Shown here: positions 51,163-60,150 of the stretch, in pieces | Numbering within the stretch: position 1 is the first letter of the stretch | Layout of the letters: each line of letters opens with the position of its first letter | Assembly: GCF_900115265.1 (NCBI RefSeq) | Contig: NZ_FOVU01000009.1 | Coordinates: forward strand, 62,001 to 126,000 | From: Bradyrhizobium sp. Ghvi | GTDB lineage: Bacteria; Pseudomonadota; Alphaproteobacteria; Rhizobiales; Xanthobacteraceae | Direction: 5' to 3' | Length of the DNA: 64,000 nucleotides | The notes under the pieces: generated by a model | Databases searched by the model: none | The model's input: only the letters and a program-made list of their open reading frames with translations | Told to the model about the DNA's origin: nothing | Made by a program: the position numbers and the translations under genes

Positions 51163-51891
51163 GTGCCTCAGGACAAGACCGGCGACCCCCGGCAGTCGTC
51201 GGGTAACAAACTGTCCGTCCTGCGCAAGCATCCGATCTTTGCAGATCTGGATCCGGAAGCGCTCGATCAACTGTGCCGCTACGCCAAGCACACCACGGTC
51301 AAGCGCGGCGCAATGATTGCTGCCAAGGGCGATCCCGGAAACAATCTGTTTGCGGTGATCTCCGGCACAGTGAAGATTTCCTCGTCGTCGCCCGATGGCC
51401 GGAACGCCATTCTCAATCTGATCGGTCCTGGCGAAATCTTCGGCGAAATTGCCGTGTTGGATGGTGCGCCGCGGTCGGCGGACGCGACGGCCAACACCAA
51501 CTGCGAGCTCTACATCATTGACCGCCGCGACTTCCTGCCATTCGTGAAGAGCCAGCCGGCGCTCGCGATGAAATTCATCGAATTGCTCTGCGCACGGTTG
51601 CGCTGGACCAGCCAACAGGTCGAGCAGGTGATCCTGCAGAATCTGCCGGGCCGGCTCGCCAGCGCGCTGCTCGGTCTCACCGAAGAGCGCAAGCTTGATT
51701 CCGGCAGCGGCACGCTCGCGATCACCCAGCAGGAGATCAGCGAGATGGTAGGGATGACCCGCGAGAGCATCAACAAGCAACTGCGCGCCTGGGCCGGACG
51801 AAACTGGGTGCGCCTCGAGCATGGCGCCATCGTTGTGCTCGATACCGATGCGCTCCGCGAACTTGCCGAGAGCGGCCTCGACGGCGAGTGA
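51163..51891 (+). CDS. Crp/Fnr family regulator without FNR cysteines
   Basis: The 242-residue protein has the cyclic-nucleotide-binding fold (GNNLFAVISGTVKIS, GEIFGEIAVLDGAPRSADATA) and a C-terminal helix-turn-helix (ITQQEISEMVGMTRESINKQ). It lacks the N-terminal cysteine cluster, and its recognition helix has E-S-I-N-K in place of the E-x2-S-R of FNR proteins, so it should bind a different operator. GTG 51163 has AGGAG seven bases upstream and is preferred over GTG 51136. Confidence 0.87.
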   Translation: MPQDKTGDPRQSSGNKLSVLRKHPIFADLDPEALDQLCRYAKHTTVKRGAMIAAKGDPGNNLFAVISGTVKISSSSPDGRNAILNLIGPGEIFGEIAVLDGAPRSADATANTNCELYIIDRRDFLPFVKSQPALAMKFIELLCARLRWTSQQVEQVILQNLPGRLASALLGLTEERKLDSGSGTLAITQQEISEMVGMTRESINKQLRAWAGRNWVRLEHGAIVVLDTDALRELAESGLDGE

Positions 51892-51957
51892 TCTGGCCGT
51901 TAACGACGGCGACCGCGTGGGTCCAGCCTTGTGCCGCTCAAGCTGACGCGGCCTGCT

Positions 51958-53247
51958 TTAGTGCAGGATGTGACGCGGCAGCCAGAGCGAAATCTCCGGC
52001 AGGAAAGTGACGAGCATCAGCACGAACAGCATGACGCCGTAAAACGGCCAGATCTTGCGCATGACCTCTTCGAGCGAGACCTTGCCGACCGCGCAGCCGA
52101 CGAACAGGATCGCACCGACTGGCGGATGGCACAGGCCGATGCCGAGGTTCAGCAGCATGATCATGCCGAAATGCACGGGGTCGACACCGAAGTTCTGCAT
52201 GACAGGCAGGAGGATTGGCGTGGCGATCAGGATCGACGGCGCCATGTCGAGCAGCGTGCCGAGCAGCAGCAACAAGACGTTGAGCAGCAGCAAGATGACG
52301 TATTTGTTGCTCGAGATCGACAGGAAGAATGCCGTCATCTTCGCCGGCATCTGCGTCAGCGCCATGATATAGCCCACGGCGGAAGCGCAGGCGATCAGCG
52401 TCATGACCATCGCGACCGTTCGCAAGGTCCGGTGCAGAAGGACCGGCAGATCGCGCCACTTATAGTCGCGGTAGATGAACATGGTGACGAAGAACGCCCA
52501 GATGCACGCAACTGCGCCCGCTTCGATCGCCGTGAAGATGCCGCCTAGAATGCCGCCGAGGATGATGACGAGCGTGATCAGGCCCCAGGCTGCCTCGACC
52601 GTGATCTTGATCGCATCCTTGGCCGGCACGGTGCGACCGTGCGGATGGCCTTCGCGATAGGCGATCACCAGGCACAGGATGATCAGCGAGAATCCGATCA
52701 AAAGCCCCGGAAAAACGCCGGCCATGAACAGCGCGCTGATCGAGATAGTGCCGCCGGTCGCGAGCGAATACAACACGGCGTTGTGGCTCGGCGGGACGAG
52801 GAGCGCCTGCACCGATGATGAGATGGTGAGGTTAGTGGCGAACACGCGTGGATAGCCGTTCTTCTCCATCTGGGGGATCATCACCGAGCCGATCGCGGAG
52901 GTATCGGCCACCGCCGAGCCGGAGATGCCGCTGAGAAACGTCGTCGCCAAAACGTTGACGATCGAGAGTCCGCCGCGCAGCCGGGTCAAGCCGACCAGCA
53001 CGTCGGCAAAGGCGACGAGCCGCCGCGCCATGCCGCCTTCGGCCATGATGGCGCCGGCGAGCACGAAGAAGGGGATCGTCAGCATCGCCACCTTGCTGAC
53101 GCCGTCCGATATTTTCAGCATCAAGGCTTCCAGGGGGATACCAACCGACAGCGCGCCGGCGATCGCCGCCATCGCCAGCGAGTAGGCGATCGGCATGCCG
53201 ATCAGGAAGCACACGATCATCGTGCCGAGGAGGATGAAGATGTCCAT
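51958..53247 (-). CDS. TRAP transporter large permease (DctM type)
   Basis: The 429-residue inner-membrane protein has about twelve hydrophobic helices and DctM signatures: GTMIVCFLIGMPIAYSLAM, FFVLAGAIMAEGGMARRL, FLSGISGSAVADTSAIGSVM and GLCHPPVGAILFVG. It is the ion-coupled channel part of a TRAP importer for an organic acid. The small subunit and binding protein are upstream on the same strand. Confidence 0.9.
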   Translation of the reverse strand: MDIFILLGTMIVCFLIGMPIAYSLAMAAIAGALSVGIPLEALMLKISDGVSKVAMLTIPFFVLAGAIMAEGGMARRLVAFADVLVGLTRLRGGLSIVNVLATTFLSGISGSAVADTSAIGSVMIPQMEKNGYPRVFATNLTISSSVQALLVPPSHNAVLYSLATGGTISISALFMAGVFPGLLIGFSLIILCLVIAYREGHPHGRTVPAKDAIKITVEAAWGLITLVIILGGILGGIFTAIEAGAVACIWAFFVTMFIYRDYKWRDLPVLLHRTLRTVAMVMTLIACASAVGYIMALTQMPAKMTAFFLSISSNKYVILLLLNVLLLLLGTLLDMAPSILIATPILLPVMQNFGVDPVHFGMIMLLNLGIGLCHPPVGAILFVGCAVGKVSLEEVMRKIWPFYGVMLFVLMLVTFLPEISLWLPRHILH

Positions 53248-53263
53248 TGCAATGACTCCCGGC

Positions 53264-53779
53264 TCACTCGAAGGGGGCGGTTTCGGAATGCTTGCCGATC
53301 GGGTCGGGCGGCACGCCGAGGAAAATTCGCTCGATCACAAAGAGCAGAAGGCAGACTCCGCCGATCGGAATTGGCAGGTAGGTGACGCCCACTGACAGCG
53401 AGGGGAAGTCGGGGATAGTGTTGTACCAGGTGACTTCGACCAGGCGTTCGCCCCAGATCGTCATGAACAGCGCGATCAGGGCCATCAGCAGCTGCACCAG
53501 GATGTCGGTGGCCCGTTGCAGGGGCGGAGGCAGCTTTTTGGCGAAATAAGCGACGTTCATGTGCAGGTTGAGCCGATAGCCGGCGGCGGCGCCGATGAAG
53601 GTCAACACGATCGTCAGCAACACCGCCGTCGGCTCCGGCCAGGAAGCCGCACTGTTCAGCACATAGCGCGTGAACACCGCCCACGGAATCACCGCGGAGA
53701 TCGCGACCAGCGCGGTGCAGCCGACGATCACGCATGACAGGTAGAGATAGTCCATCGCTCGGCGAAACAGTGCGGCCAT
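53264..53779 (-). CDS. TRAP transporter small permease (DctQ type)
   Basis: The 171-residue membrane protein has four helices and the family pattern ISAVIPWAVFTRYVLNSAAS with WPEPTAVLLTIVLTFIGAA. It is the partner of the large permease gene that starts 16 bases downstream. Confidence 0.87.
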   Translation of the reverse strand: MAALFRRAMDYLYLSCVIVGCTALVAISAVIPWAVFTRYVLNSAASWPEPTAVLLTIVLTFIGAAAGYRLNLHMNVAYFAKKLPPPLQRATDILVQLLMALIALFMTIWGERLVEVTWYNTIPDFPSLSVGVTYLPIPIGGVCLLLFVIERIFLGVPPDPIGKHSETAPFE

Positions 53780-53867
53780 CCGCGTTTCCTGCTCTGTCAG
53801 TGGTTTGGATTTGTCCGAGCCAAGCGCGATGAGTGATCGTCGCGCTTTGGCTCTTGTTCGAGAACGC

Positions 53868-54860
53868 TCAGAGCGCCTGGATGCGCTTGATCATGGCCTG
53901 GTATTTCGGACCATACTTGTCCCAAACCGGCTTGACTGCATCCTGGAATGGCTTCTTGTCGGCGATCTCCACGATCTCGCAGCCGGCGGCCTTGGCCTTC
54001 TCCATCGCCGTCGTTTCGTACTTCTTCCAGAGCTCGCGCTCCTCGAGCTGAGCTTCGCGCGCGAACTTCTTGATCAGAGCCTGGTCGTCAGCCGACAACG
54101 AGGTCCAGGACCGCTTGGAGAAGCAGAGGATTTCGGGAATGATCAGGTGCTCCGTCAGCGAGTAGTATTTCGCCGCGGTGTAGTGGTTGCTGAATACGTA
54201 GCTCGGCGGGTTGTTCTCGGCGCCGTCGATCACACCGGTCTGGAGCGAGGAGAACACCTGGTCATAGCCCATGGCGATGCCGTTACCGCCGAGCGCGTTG
54301 ACCATGTCAATGAAGATCGGGTTGCCGATCACGCGAAGCTTCAGGCCATGAACGTCGGCGATCGATTTGATCGGGTGCTTGGTGTTGTAGAAGCTGCGTG
54401 CGCCGGAATCCATCCAGCACAGACCGACCAGGTTGGCGTTCGGGCTGGCAGTGATCTTCTCGAGCAGCTCCTGGCCGACCTCGCCATCCATCATCTTCCA
54501 GGATTGTTCCACGTTCTTGAACAGGAACGGCATGTTGACGACATTGATGTCGTCGACGATCGGGCCGACTGCGCCGGCGCTGACGCGCAGCATCTGGATC
54601 GCGCCGATCTGGGTCTGCTCGATCGTCTCTTTCTCGGCACCGAGCTGGGCCGAAGGATAAGTCTGGATCGAGAGACGCCCTTGCGTCGCCTCGGCGAGCT
54701 TCTTGCCCATGCTCTCGACGGCGGCGACCGTCGGATAGCCGACCGGCTGCACGTCGGCAGCCTTGAACACGGCCTTGGTCTGGGCGCGGCCCGACGAGAT
54801 CGGAGCAAGCGTGGCAGCTCCCAGGCCGGCGCTCAATTTGATGAAATCACGACGTAGCAT
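53868..54860 (-). CDS. TRAP transporter substrate-binding protein (DctP type)
   Basis: The 330-residue protein has a twin-arginine signal (MLRRDFIKLSAGLGAATLAP) and DctP signatures: ADVQPVGYPTVAAVESMGKK, LRVIGNPIFIDMVNALGGN and VIDGAENNPPSYVFSNHY. The binding-pocket Arg is probably in KLRVIGNP. GGAGG precedes the ATG. It captures the solute in the periplasm for the DctQM permease. The GntR gene lies 56 bases upstream in the same direction. Confidence 0.9.
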   Translation of the reverse strand: MLRRDFIKLSAGLGAATLAPISSGRAQTKAVFKAADVQPVGYPTVAAVESMGKKLAEATQGRLSIQTYPSAQLGAEKETIEQTQIGAIQMLRVSAGAVGPIVDDINVVNMPFLFKNVEQSWKMMDGEVGQELLEKITASPNANLVGLCWMDSGARSFYNTKHPIKSIADVHGLKLRVIGNPIFIDMVNALGGNGIAMGYDQVFSSLQTGVIDGAENNPPSYVFSNHYTAAKYYSLTEHLIIPEILCFSKRSWTSLSADDQALIKKFAREAQLEERELWKKYETTAMEKAKAAGCEIVEIADKKPFQDAVKPVWDKYGPKYQAMIKRIQAL

Positions 54861-54916
54861 GGTGGTCCTCCCTCATTGGTTCTTTCGGTGTGTGTCGTTA
54901 TTGATCGGAGATCCGG

Positions 54917-55660
54917 TCATTCGGTGCTGGCGAAAAACTCCGGATTGGTGTGTTGCGTCTCCGAGATGTCGCGGAGCAACCGGTCGAGGTGTCGCTCCAT
55001 CGCAATCCCTGCACGTTGCGGATCGTGCGCCTCGATCGCCGCGAGGATCGGTTCATGCTCGGCAATCACCTGCGTCATGCGCCCGGTGACCGGCAGCGTC
55101 AGTTGACGATAGCGGTCGACATGCATCTTCACCTGCAGGATCAGCGTCCAGATGCCCGGGTGTCTGGCGACATCGGCGATGGTGGCATGGAACAGTTCAT
55201 CGGCTTGGTGAAACGCGGCACGGTCGCCGGCTTCATCCGCCTCGCGCTGGCGTTCCACGATCGACCGCAATTGTAGAACCTGGCTCGCGGTCGCGCGTTC
55301 GGCCGCAAGTCGCGCCGTGGTCTCTTCCAGCGCCTTGCGGATGATGATGGCCTCGGGCAGGGCGGCGAGCGGGATGCGGGAAACGAAAATGCCCGATTGC
55401 GGGAAAACGTCGAGCAGGCCCTCATCAGATAATTTGAGGACCGCCTCGCGCACCGGTGTCCGGCTGACGCCATAGCTTAGCGCGATCTCTGCCTCGGAGA
55501 TGACCTCGCCGGGCCGGCGTCGCATTGAGACCAGCTCACTGCGCAACTCGCTATAAATGCGCGACGAAGCCGTAGCTCTTTGCGGTGGCTTGGCGCGGCG
55601 AGGGCCGGTCATGGCTGAGCCTGAGGAGGCCTCAGTTCTCTTGGTTGATCGGGCGGACAT
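54917..55660 (-). CDS. GntR family (FadR subgroup) transcriptional regulator
   Basis: The 247-residue protein has the GntR winged helix (SRIYSELRSELVSMRRRPGE, ALSYGVSRTPVREAVLKLSD) and a C-terminal FCD helical domain with metal-binding His residues (FHQADELFHATIADVARHPG). It probably responds to the acid taken up by the TRAP system. ATG 55660 starts the soluble protein; the longer frame to 55714 crosses the operator-like palindrome and is rejected. Confidence 0.87.
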   Translation of the reverse strand: MSARSTKRTEASSGSAMTGPRRAKPPQRATASSRIYSELRSELVSMRRRPGEVISEAEIALSYGVSRTPVREAVLKLSDEGLLDVFPQSGIFVSRIPLAALPEAIIIRKALEETTARLAAERATASQVLQLRSIVERQREADEAGDRAAFHQADELFHATIADVARHPGIWTLILQVKMHVDRYRQLTLPVTGRMTQVIAEHEPILAAIEAHDPQRAGIAMERHLDRLLRDISETQHTNPEFFASTE

Positions 55661-55675
55661 GCGGGCTCTGCAAAT

Positions 55676-55693
55676 TGATATATTAGTATATGA
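55676..55693. promoter_or_regulatory. possible GntR operator
   Basis: ATATA-TTAG-TATAT is a perfect-arm palindrome (core 55678-55691) 17 bases before the GntR start. It is AT-rich within GC-rich DNA and suits autoregulation of the GntR-TRAP operon. Confidence 0.45.
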
Positions 55694-55892
55694 GACGAGC
55701 TGCGGGAAGATCAACTAGGAGATTAGGAGGGGGATGGCTCGTGCGCCGTTGCAGGAATCGTATGTTCTCGAACCAAAAGCCGGGCGCGAGACCATCCTAG
55801 CGGCCGTGTCCGGTGTCTCGCGCTCAAGCGCCCCTCCCTGAATCCATTTCCCCGTTGGCCTTCCTAAGGGCGCATGGAGCAAGGAGTCCAAG

Positions 55893-56033
55893 TTGAAGCG
55901 AGTATCGATCGATACCGTTTTTGAATTGATGGCTCGGCTGCCACGTGTACGACATTTGGACCTGAACCTCTCGTATCCCGGCCGGTTGGCTTGCATGGGC
56001 GACCGGCCGCAACATAAAAAGGATGTGCCGTGA
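55893..56033 (+). CDS. possible 46-residue leader ORF before the SDR gene
   Basis: A TTG with AAGGAG six bases upstream opens a 46-residue basic reading frame whose TGA overlaps the GTG start of the SDR gene (GTGA). The overlap suggests translational coupling. The peptide has no recognisable domain. The rest of the 55694-55892 stretch holds nothing I can identify. Confidence 0.3.
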   Translation: MKRVSIDTVFELMARLPRVRHLDLNLSYPGRLACMGDRPQHKKDVP

Positions 56034-56836
56034 CCGACTATCGCAAGCTCTTCGATCTCACCAGCAAGACGGCCGTGGTGCTTGGCGCCGCATCGGGCAT
56101 CGGCAAATCGTCGGCCGAAGCGCTGGCCGCGCTTGGTGCTCGCGTCGTCTGCGCCGATCGCGCGCTCGAGGCGGCCGAGGCGACCGCTGCCGGCATCCGC
56201 GACAAAGGTGGCTGGGCCGAGGCGGCCGCGTGCGACGCTGCGAGCGCTGCGGAGGTCAATGCGCTCGCCAAAAGCATGATGCAGAAATTTCCGCGGCTCG
56301 ACATCGCCGTGACGACGCCCGGGCTCAACATCCGCAAGACCATCCTCGACTACACCGAGGAGGATCTCGATCGCGTCCTGAACCTCAACGTCAAAGGCAC
56401 GGTCTGGTTCTTCCAGGCGTTTGGCCGCATCATGGTCGAGCAGAAGGCTGGCAGCATTATCGCCTGTTCCTCGGTGCGCGCGGTGACGATCGAGCCGGGG
56501 CTCGGCGTCTACGGCTCGACCAAGGCGGCGATCGGCCTCCTGGTGAAGGGCTTTGCCTCCGAGGTCGGTCATGCCGGCGTGCGCGTCAACGCAATTGCGC
56601 CGAGTATCGTGGAGACCGCGCTGACCAGTCCGTTCAAGCAGCGGCCCGACATCTACAATCTCTACGCCGGTCACACCGTGTTCAACCGCTGGAGCAGCGC
56701 CGACGAGGTCGCCACGGCGGTGGCCTATCTCGCCTCGGATGCCGCAAGCTATGTCAGCGGCAGCACGCTGTTCGTGGACGGCGGCTGGACCGGGGTCGAC
56801 GGTCCGCCGACCGGTCTGACCCAGTTGCACAAGTAA
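56030..56836 (+). CDS. short-chain dehydrogenase/reductase
   Basis: The 268-residue SDR has TAVVLGAASGIGKSSAEALA at the N-terminus, catalytic Ser in IIACSSVRAV and Tyr-x3-Lys in YGSTKAAI. The usual NAG is replaced by TPG near residue 97, so cofactor packing may differ. It is divergent from the GntR-TRAP operon and may oxidise the imported compound. AAGGA seven bases before the GTG supports the start. Confidence 0.83.
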   Translation: MTDYRKLFDLTSKTAVVLGAASGIGKSSAEALAALGARVVCADRALEAAEATAAGIRDKGGWAEAAACDAASAAEVNALAKSMMQKFPRLDIAVTTPGLNIRKTILDYTEEDLDRVLNLNVKGTVWFFQAFGRIMVEQKAGSIIACSSVRAVTIEPGLGVYGSTKAAIGLLVKGFASEVGHAGVRVNAIAPSIVETALTSPFKQRPDIYNLYAGHTVFNRWSSADEVATAVAYLASDAASYVSGSTLFVDGGWTGVDGPPTGLTQLHK

Positions 56837-56845
56837 GGTTCGCAT

Positions 56846-57544
56846 CTAACCGGCAAAGCCCATGCGCTGGCGCAGCTCCCTTTGATCTGCGCCGGTCAGC
56901 AGTGCGATCAATGCGGACGCTTCGTCCGGGTGCGCGGCCCCTGCGGTTACGCCAGCCGTGTACATCGTCACCAGCTCGGATCCCGGCGGCAGCGAGCCGG
57001 CAAGCTTGATGCCGTCGGTCGCGATGATTTCGGTCGCCTGTGTGCATCCGATCGGCCGCGCCGCGGTGGACACGGCCAGCTCACGCATCGCCGTTGCGCC
57101 ATTCGGAAAGACCTTCAGGCGCGAGGCGACCTCATAGGCGATGCCGAGCTGATCCAGCACTTTCGCGACGTGCTGACCCGCGGTCGAGGCCTTGGTATCA
57201 GGGACGTAGATGGCGTCCGCAGACCGCAGCACTTCGCGCAGATCGGCTTCGGTCTTCACGGTTACCACGGGATCGCGGCTGCGGACGGCGAGGGCGGTTT
57301 CCACCCGCCCGACATCCGCAATCGAGGAGGGACTGACCAGCTTCTCCGCGGCGAGCTTTGCGAGGAGGGCTTGTGTCAGGATCACGAGATCGGCCGGCGT
57401 GCCCGCGCGCAGCTTGTCAGCCATCACACCGACTGCGCCGAACTCGCCGTCAATGCCGAAGCCGGTCTGCGCCTTGAAGGCCTCGGTGAGGCCGCGCACC
57501 AGCCCTTGCGCCGCGCCGCCGCTCAAGATGTTCACTGTTGTCAC
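56846..57544 (-). CDS. leaderless ModA-like substrate-binding domain protein
   Basis: The 232-residue protein resembles molybdate/sulfate-type binding proteins: VNILSGGAAQGLVRGLTEAF, GTPADLVILTQALLAKL and KASTAGQHVAKVLDQLGI. It has no signal peptide, starting right at the first beta-strand. The GTG start overlaps the stop of the molybdenum-hydroxylase subunit gene (GTGA), so it is translated with that operon. It may bind molybdate or an oxyanion in the cytoplasm, or the substrate of the enzyme; neither is shown. Confidence 0.7.
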   Translation of the reverse strand: MTTVNILSGGAAQGLVRGLTEAFKAQTGFGIDGEFGAVGVMADKLRAGTPADLVILTQALLAKLAAEKLVSPSSIADVGRVETALAVRSRDPVVTVKTEADLREVLRSADAIYVPDTKASTAGQHVAKVLDQLGIAYEVASRLKVFPNGATAMRELAVSTAARPIGCTQATEIIATDGIKLAGSLPPGSELVTMYTAGVTAGAAHPDEASALIALLTGADQRELRQRMGFAG

Positions 57545-59670
57545 GATGCAAGCTCCATGGCTGCGATAATTCTGTCGCGCGTGATCGGCAGGTCGCGCAC
57601 CCGCACGCCGAGGCAATCATGGACCGCGTTCGCGATCGCCGCTGTCACTGGGCCGTGCGCAGCTTCGCCGGCGCCGACCGGCTCGATCTCCGGGCGCTGA
57701 ATAATCTCGATGTCTACTGCCGGCACCTCGCTGAAGGCCAGGATCGGATAGTCCGTCCAGGACGTCGATGTGATACGCGTGCGGTCGAAGCGGACACGCT
57801 CCTTCAGCACCCAGCTCGTTGCCTGGATCGCGCCGCCTTCGATCTGGTTGACGACGCCGTCTGGATTGATGGCCTCGCCGACGTCCACCGCAAGCGTCAG
57901 GCGCCTGACGCGGATATCATCGCTGCCTTCGACCTCGGCAATCGCGGCGCAATACGCGCCTGTGTTCTTGTAGCGAGCAAAGCCGACGCCGTACCCGATG
58001 CCGGGTTGTCTCGCAGGCTTCCAGCCGGCGCGTCGCGCAACGGCGCGGATGACGTCCTTCGCTCGCTCGTCGCGGAGATGTCTCAAGCGGAATGCGATCG
58101 GGTCTTCACCGCGCAGGGTCGCGATTTCGTCGAGCAGGGATTCGATGGCGAACACATTGCCTTGCGCGCCGAGGGTCCGCAGTGCCGAGGTGCGGACCGG
58201 CATGGCCAGCAGGCGGTAGCTCGTGATCGTCCAGGCCGGGAAGTCGTAGAGCGGAACCGAGTTGCGGTCGCCGCCGCCGCCATTGGCCGCCGGCGGATTC
58301 GTCGAGATCATGCGCGGATAGGAGTTTGCGAGCTCGCTCGCTGCCAGCAGAGCAGGCTGTGTCGCGCGCCCAGGTCGTGCGGCGTGACCGTTGCTCCAGA
58401 TCGCATGGCGCCAGCCGACGATCTCGTTCTCGGTATCGAGATCGGCCTCGATCTCGATCGCCATCGCCGCACCAAACGGCGCGTGGCACATTTCGTCGTG
58501 ACGCGACCACTGCACTCGCACCGGGCGGCCGCCAGCGGCTTTGGCCAGCAGCACCGCGTCGAGCGCGACATCGTCGGCCGCATTGTGCCCATAGCAGCCC
58601 GCGCTCTCCATATGCTCGACGACGATGTTCTCGGCCGGCAGCTTGAGCACGATGGCGAGGTCGGCGCGCAGCAGGTAGACGCCCTGGCTGTGCGTCCAGA
58701 CATGGACTCGGTCGCCATCCCATTGCGCCATCGCACAGGAGGGTGCGATCGATGCGTGCGCGATATAGGGGCGGGTGTATTGCCGGCGGAGCGTGCGGGT
58801 AGCTCTTGTCGTTGCCGCGGCTCTGGTATCGATGATGGTCGTCTCGACCGGCTGGCTTCTCAAGAAGCCAGCCAGATTGTTTTCATCCGGGAGCGGCTCG
58901 CCGGCGGACCATGTCGCGCCCCGGCGTAAAGCTTTCAGCGCCGCTTCGGCCGAGGTCTCGCTGTCGGCGACCACGCCCGCAAAGCTGCCATCGCGGACGA
59001 CCGAGATGAGCCCAAAAATGCTGCGGACGGTTGCTTCGTCGAGCATGCGCAACTTCGCGCCGGGCAGGACCGGCCGCAGCACGCGTCCGTGCACAAGATC
59101 TGGCAGCTCACTGTCGTGGATGAAGCGCGGCCGTGCGAACACCTTGTCGGGAATGTCGATGCGTTGCACCGAATGTCCGGCTACCGCGCGTTTGGCGACC
59201 GTCTTCGCCGAAGCACCGACGGAAGCCTCTTGGTCGAGGGAAACCTCGCTCGCGAGCTCCCAATAGCTGGTCCTGACATTGCCAGGTCCCGAGATCGTGC
59301 CGTCCTCGACACCGAGCAACGCTGCATCGACGCCGAGACGTTCGGATGCTGCGGCAAGGAAGCATTGGCGCACCTCGGCGCACACCTGGCGCAGCGCGCG
59401 GCCGGATTGCTGGATCGAGAGGCTGCCGGAGGTGACGCCTTCGTTCGGGCTCACAGCCGTGGAGGCGCGGATCATTTCGATGCGGCCGATCTCGACCTCG
59501 AGCTCGTCCGCCGCGATCTGCGCCAGCGCCGTGACGATGCCCTGGCCGATTTCGACCTTGCCGGGCGAGATCGCCACGCGGCCTTCGCCGGTGATCTTCA
59601 CCCACGACGATAGTCTTGGATTGGCTGCCAGGCTGGGCGGCAGTTTCGGGGCAGGGGATGGCGCACTCAT
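57541..59670 (-). CDS. molybdopterin-binding subunit of an aldehyde-oxidase/isoquinoline-oxidoreductase family hydroxylase
   Basis: The 709-residue subunit belongs to the xanthine dehydrogenase superfamily, near the two-subunit isoquinoline 1-oxidoreductase and NicB group: GKVEIGQGIVTALAQIAADE, SAGCYGHNAADDVALDAVLL, and PVGAGEAAHGPVTAAIANAV with the catalytic Glu near the C-terminus. It hydroxylates a heterocycle or aldehyde using water. It overlaps the 2Fe-2S gene by four bases. There is no C-terminal cytochrome domain as in NicB of Pseudomonas. Confidence 0.85.
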   Translation of the reverse strand: MSAPSPAPKLPPSLAANPRLSSWVKITGEGRVAISPGKVEIGQGIVTALAQIAADELEVEIGRIEMIRASTAVSPNEGVTSGSLSIQQSGRALRQVCAEVRQCFLAAASERLGVDAALLGVEDGTISGPGNVRTSYWELASEVSLDQEASVGASAKTVAKRAVAGHSVQRIDIPDKVFARPRFIHDSELPDLVHGRVLRPVLPGAKLRMLDEATVRSIFGLISVVRDGSFAGVVADSETSAEAALKALRRGATWSAGEPLPDENNLAGFLRSQPVETTIIDTRAAATTRATRTLRRQYTRPYIAHASIAPSCAMAQWDGDRVHVWTHSQGVYLLRADLAIVLKLPAENIVVEHMESAGCYGHNAADDVALDAVLLAKAAGGRPVRVQWSRHDEMCHAPFGAAMAIEIEADLDTENEIVGWRHAIWSNGHAARPGRATQPALLAASELANSYPRMISTNPPAANGGGGDRNSVPLYDFPAWTITSYRLLAMPVRTSALRTLGAQGNVFAIESLLDEIATLRGEDPIAFRLRHLRDERAKDVIRAVARRAGWKPARQPGIGYGVGFARYKNTGAYCAAIAEVEGSDDIRVRRLTLAVDVGEAINPDGVVNQIEGGAIQATSWVLKERVRFDRTRITSTSWTDYPILAFSEVPAVDIEIIQRPEIEPVGAGEAAHGPVTAAIANAVHDCLGVRVRDLPITRDRIIAAMELAS

Positions 59671-60137
59671 GACGTTGCCGTCTCCGCTGCCGCTCGCAGC
59701 ACGGCACGGACCATGCGGTTGTGCGACCCGCAGCGGCACAGATTGCGATCGAGCGCCGCCCTGACCTCGCTCTCCGTCGGCGATGGATTGCGCTTGAGCA
59801 GTGCCGCCGCGCTGATCAGGATTCCCGAGACGCAATAGCCGCATTGCATCGCCTGTTCGGAGATGAAGGCGCGTTGCAGCGGATGTGGTTGCTCGGCGCT
59901 GCCGAGGCCCTCCAGCGTGACGACGTCCCTGTCTGCCGCCGACCACATCGGCATGTCGCACGAGGCCATTGCGCGTCCGTCGACCATCACGTGACAGGCG
60001 CCACATTCACCGGCGCCGCAGCCGAGGTGCGGACTGGTGATTCCGAGCCGGCCGCGCAACACATCGAGCAGGGTCTGATCCGGATGGGTATCGACGGCAG
60101 TCGGCGTGCCGTTGAGCCGGAACTGAATGGTGGGCAT
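59667..60137 (-). CDS. (2Fe-2S)-binding subunit of molybdenum hydroxylase
   Basis: The 156-residue protein has the plant-type cluster motif CGAGECGACHVMVDG with a following Cys, and the second cluster motif QCGYC...NLCRCGSH. It passes electrons from the molybdenum subunit encoded by the next gene. ATG 60137 starts the ubiquitin-like first strand. It lies 13 bases after the stop of the TctC gene. Confidence 0.9.
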   Translation of the reverse strand: MPTIQFRLNGTPTAVDTHPDQTLLDVLRGRLGITSPHLGCGAGECGACHVMVDGRAMASCDMPMWSAADRDVVTLEGLGSAEQPHPLQRAFISEQAMQCGYCVSGILISAAALLKRNPSPTESEVRAALDRNLCRCGSHNRMVRAVLRAAAETATS

Positions 60138-60150
60138 AAGCAGAACGGCC

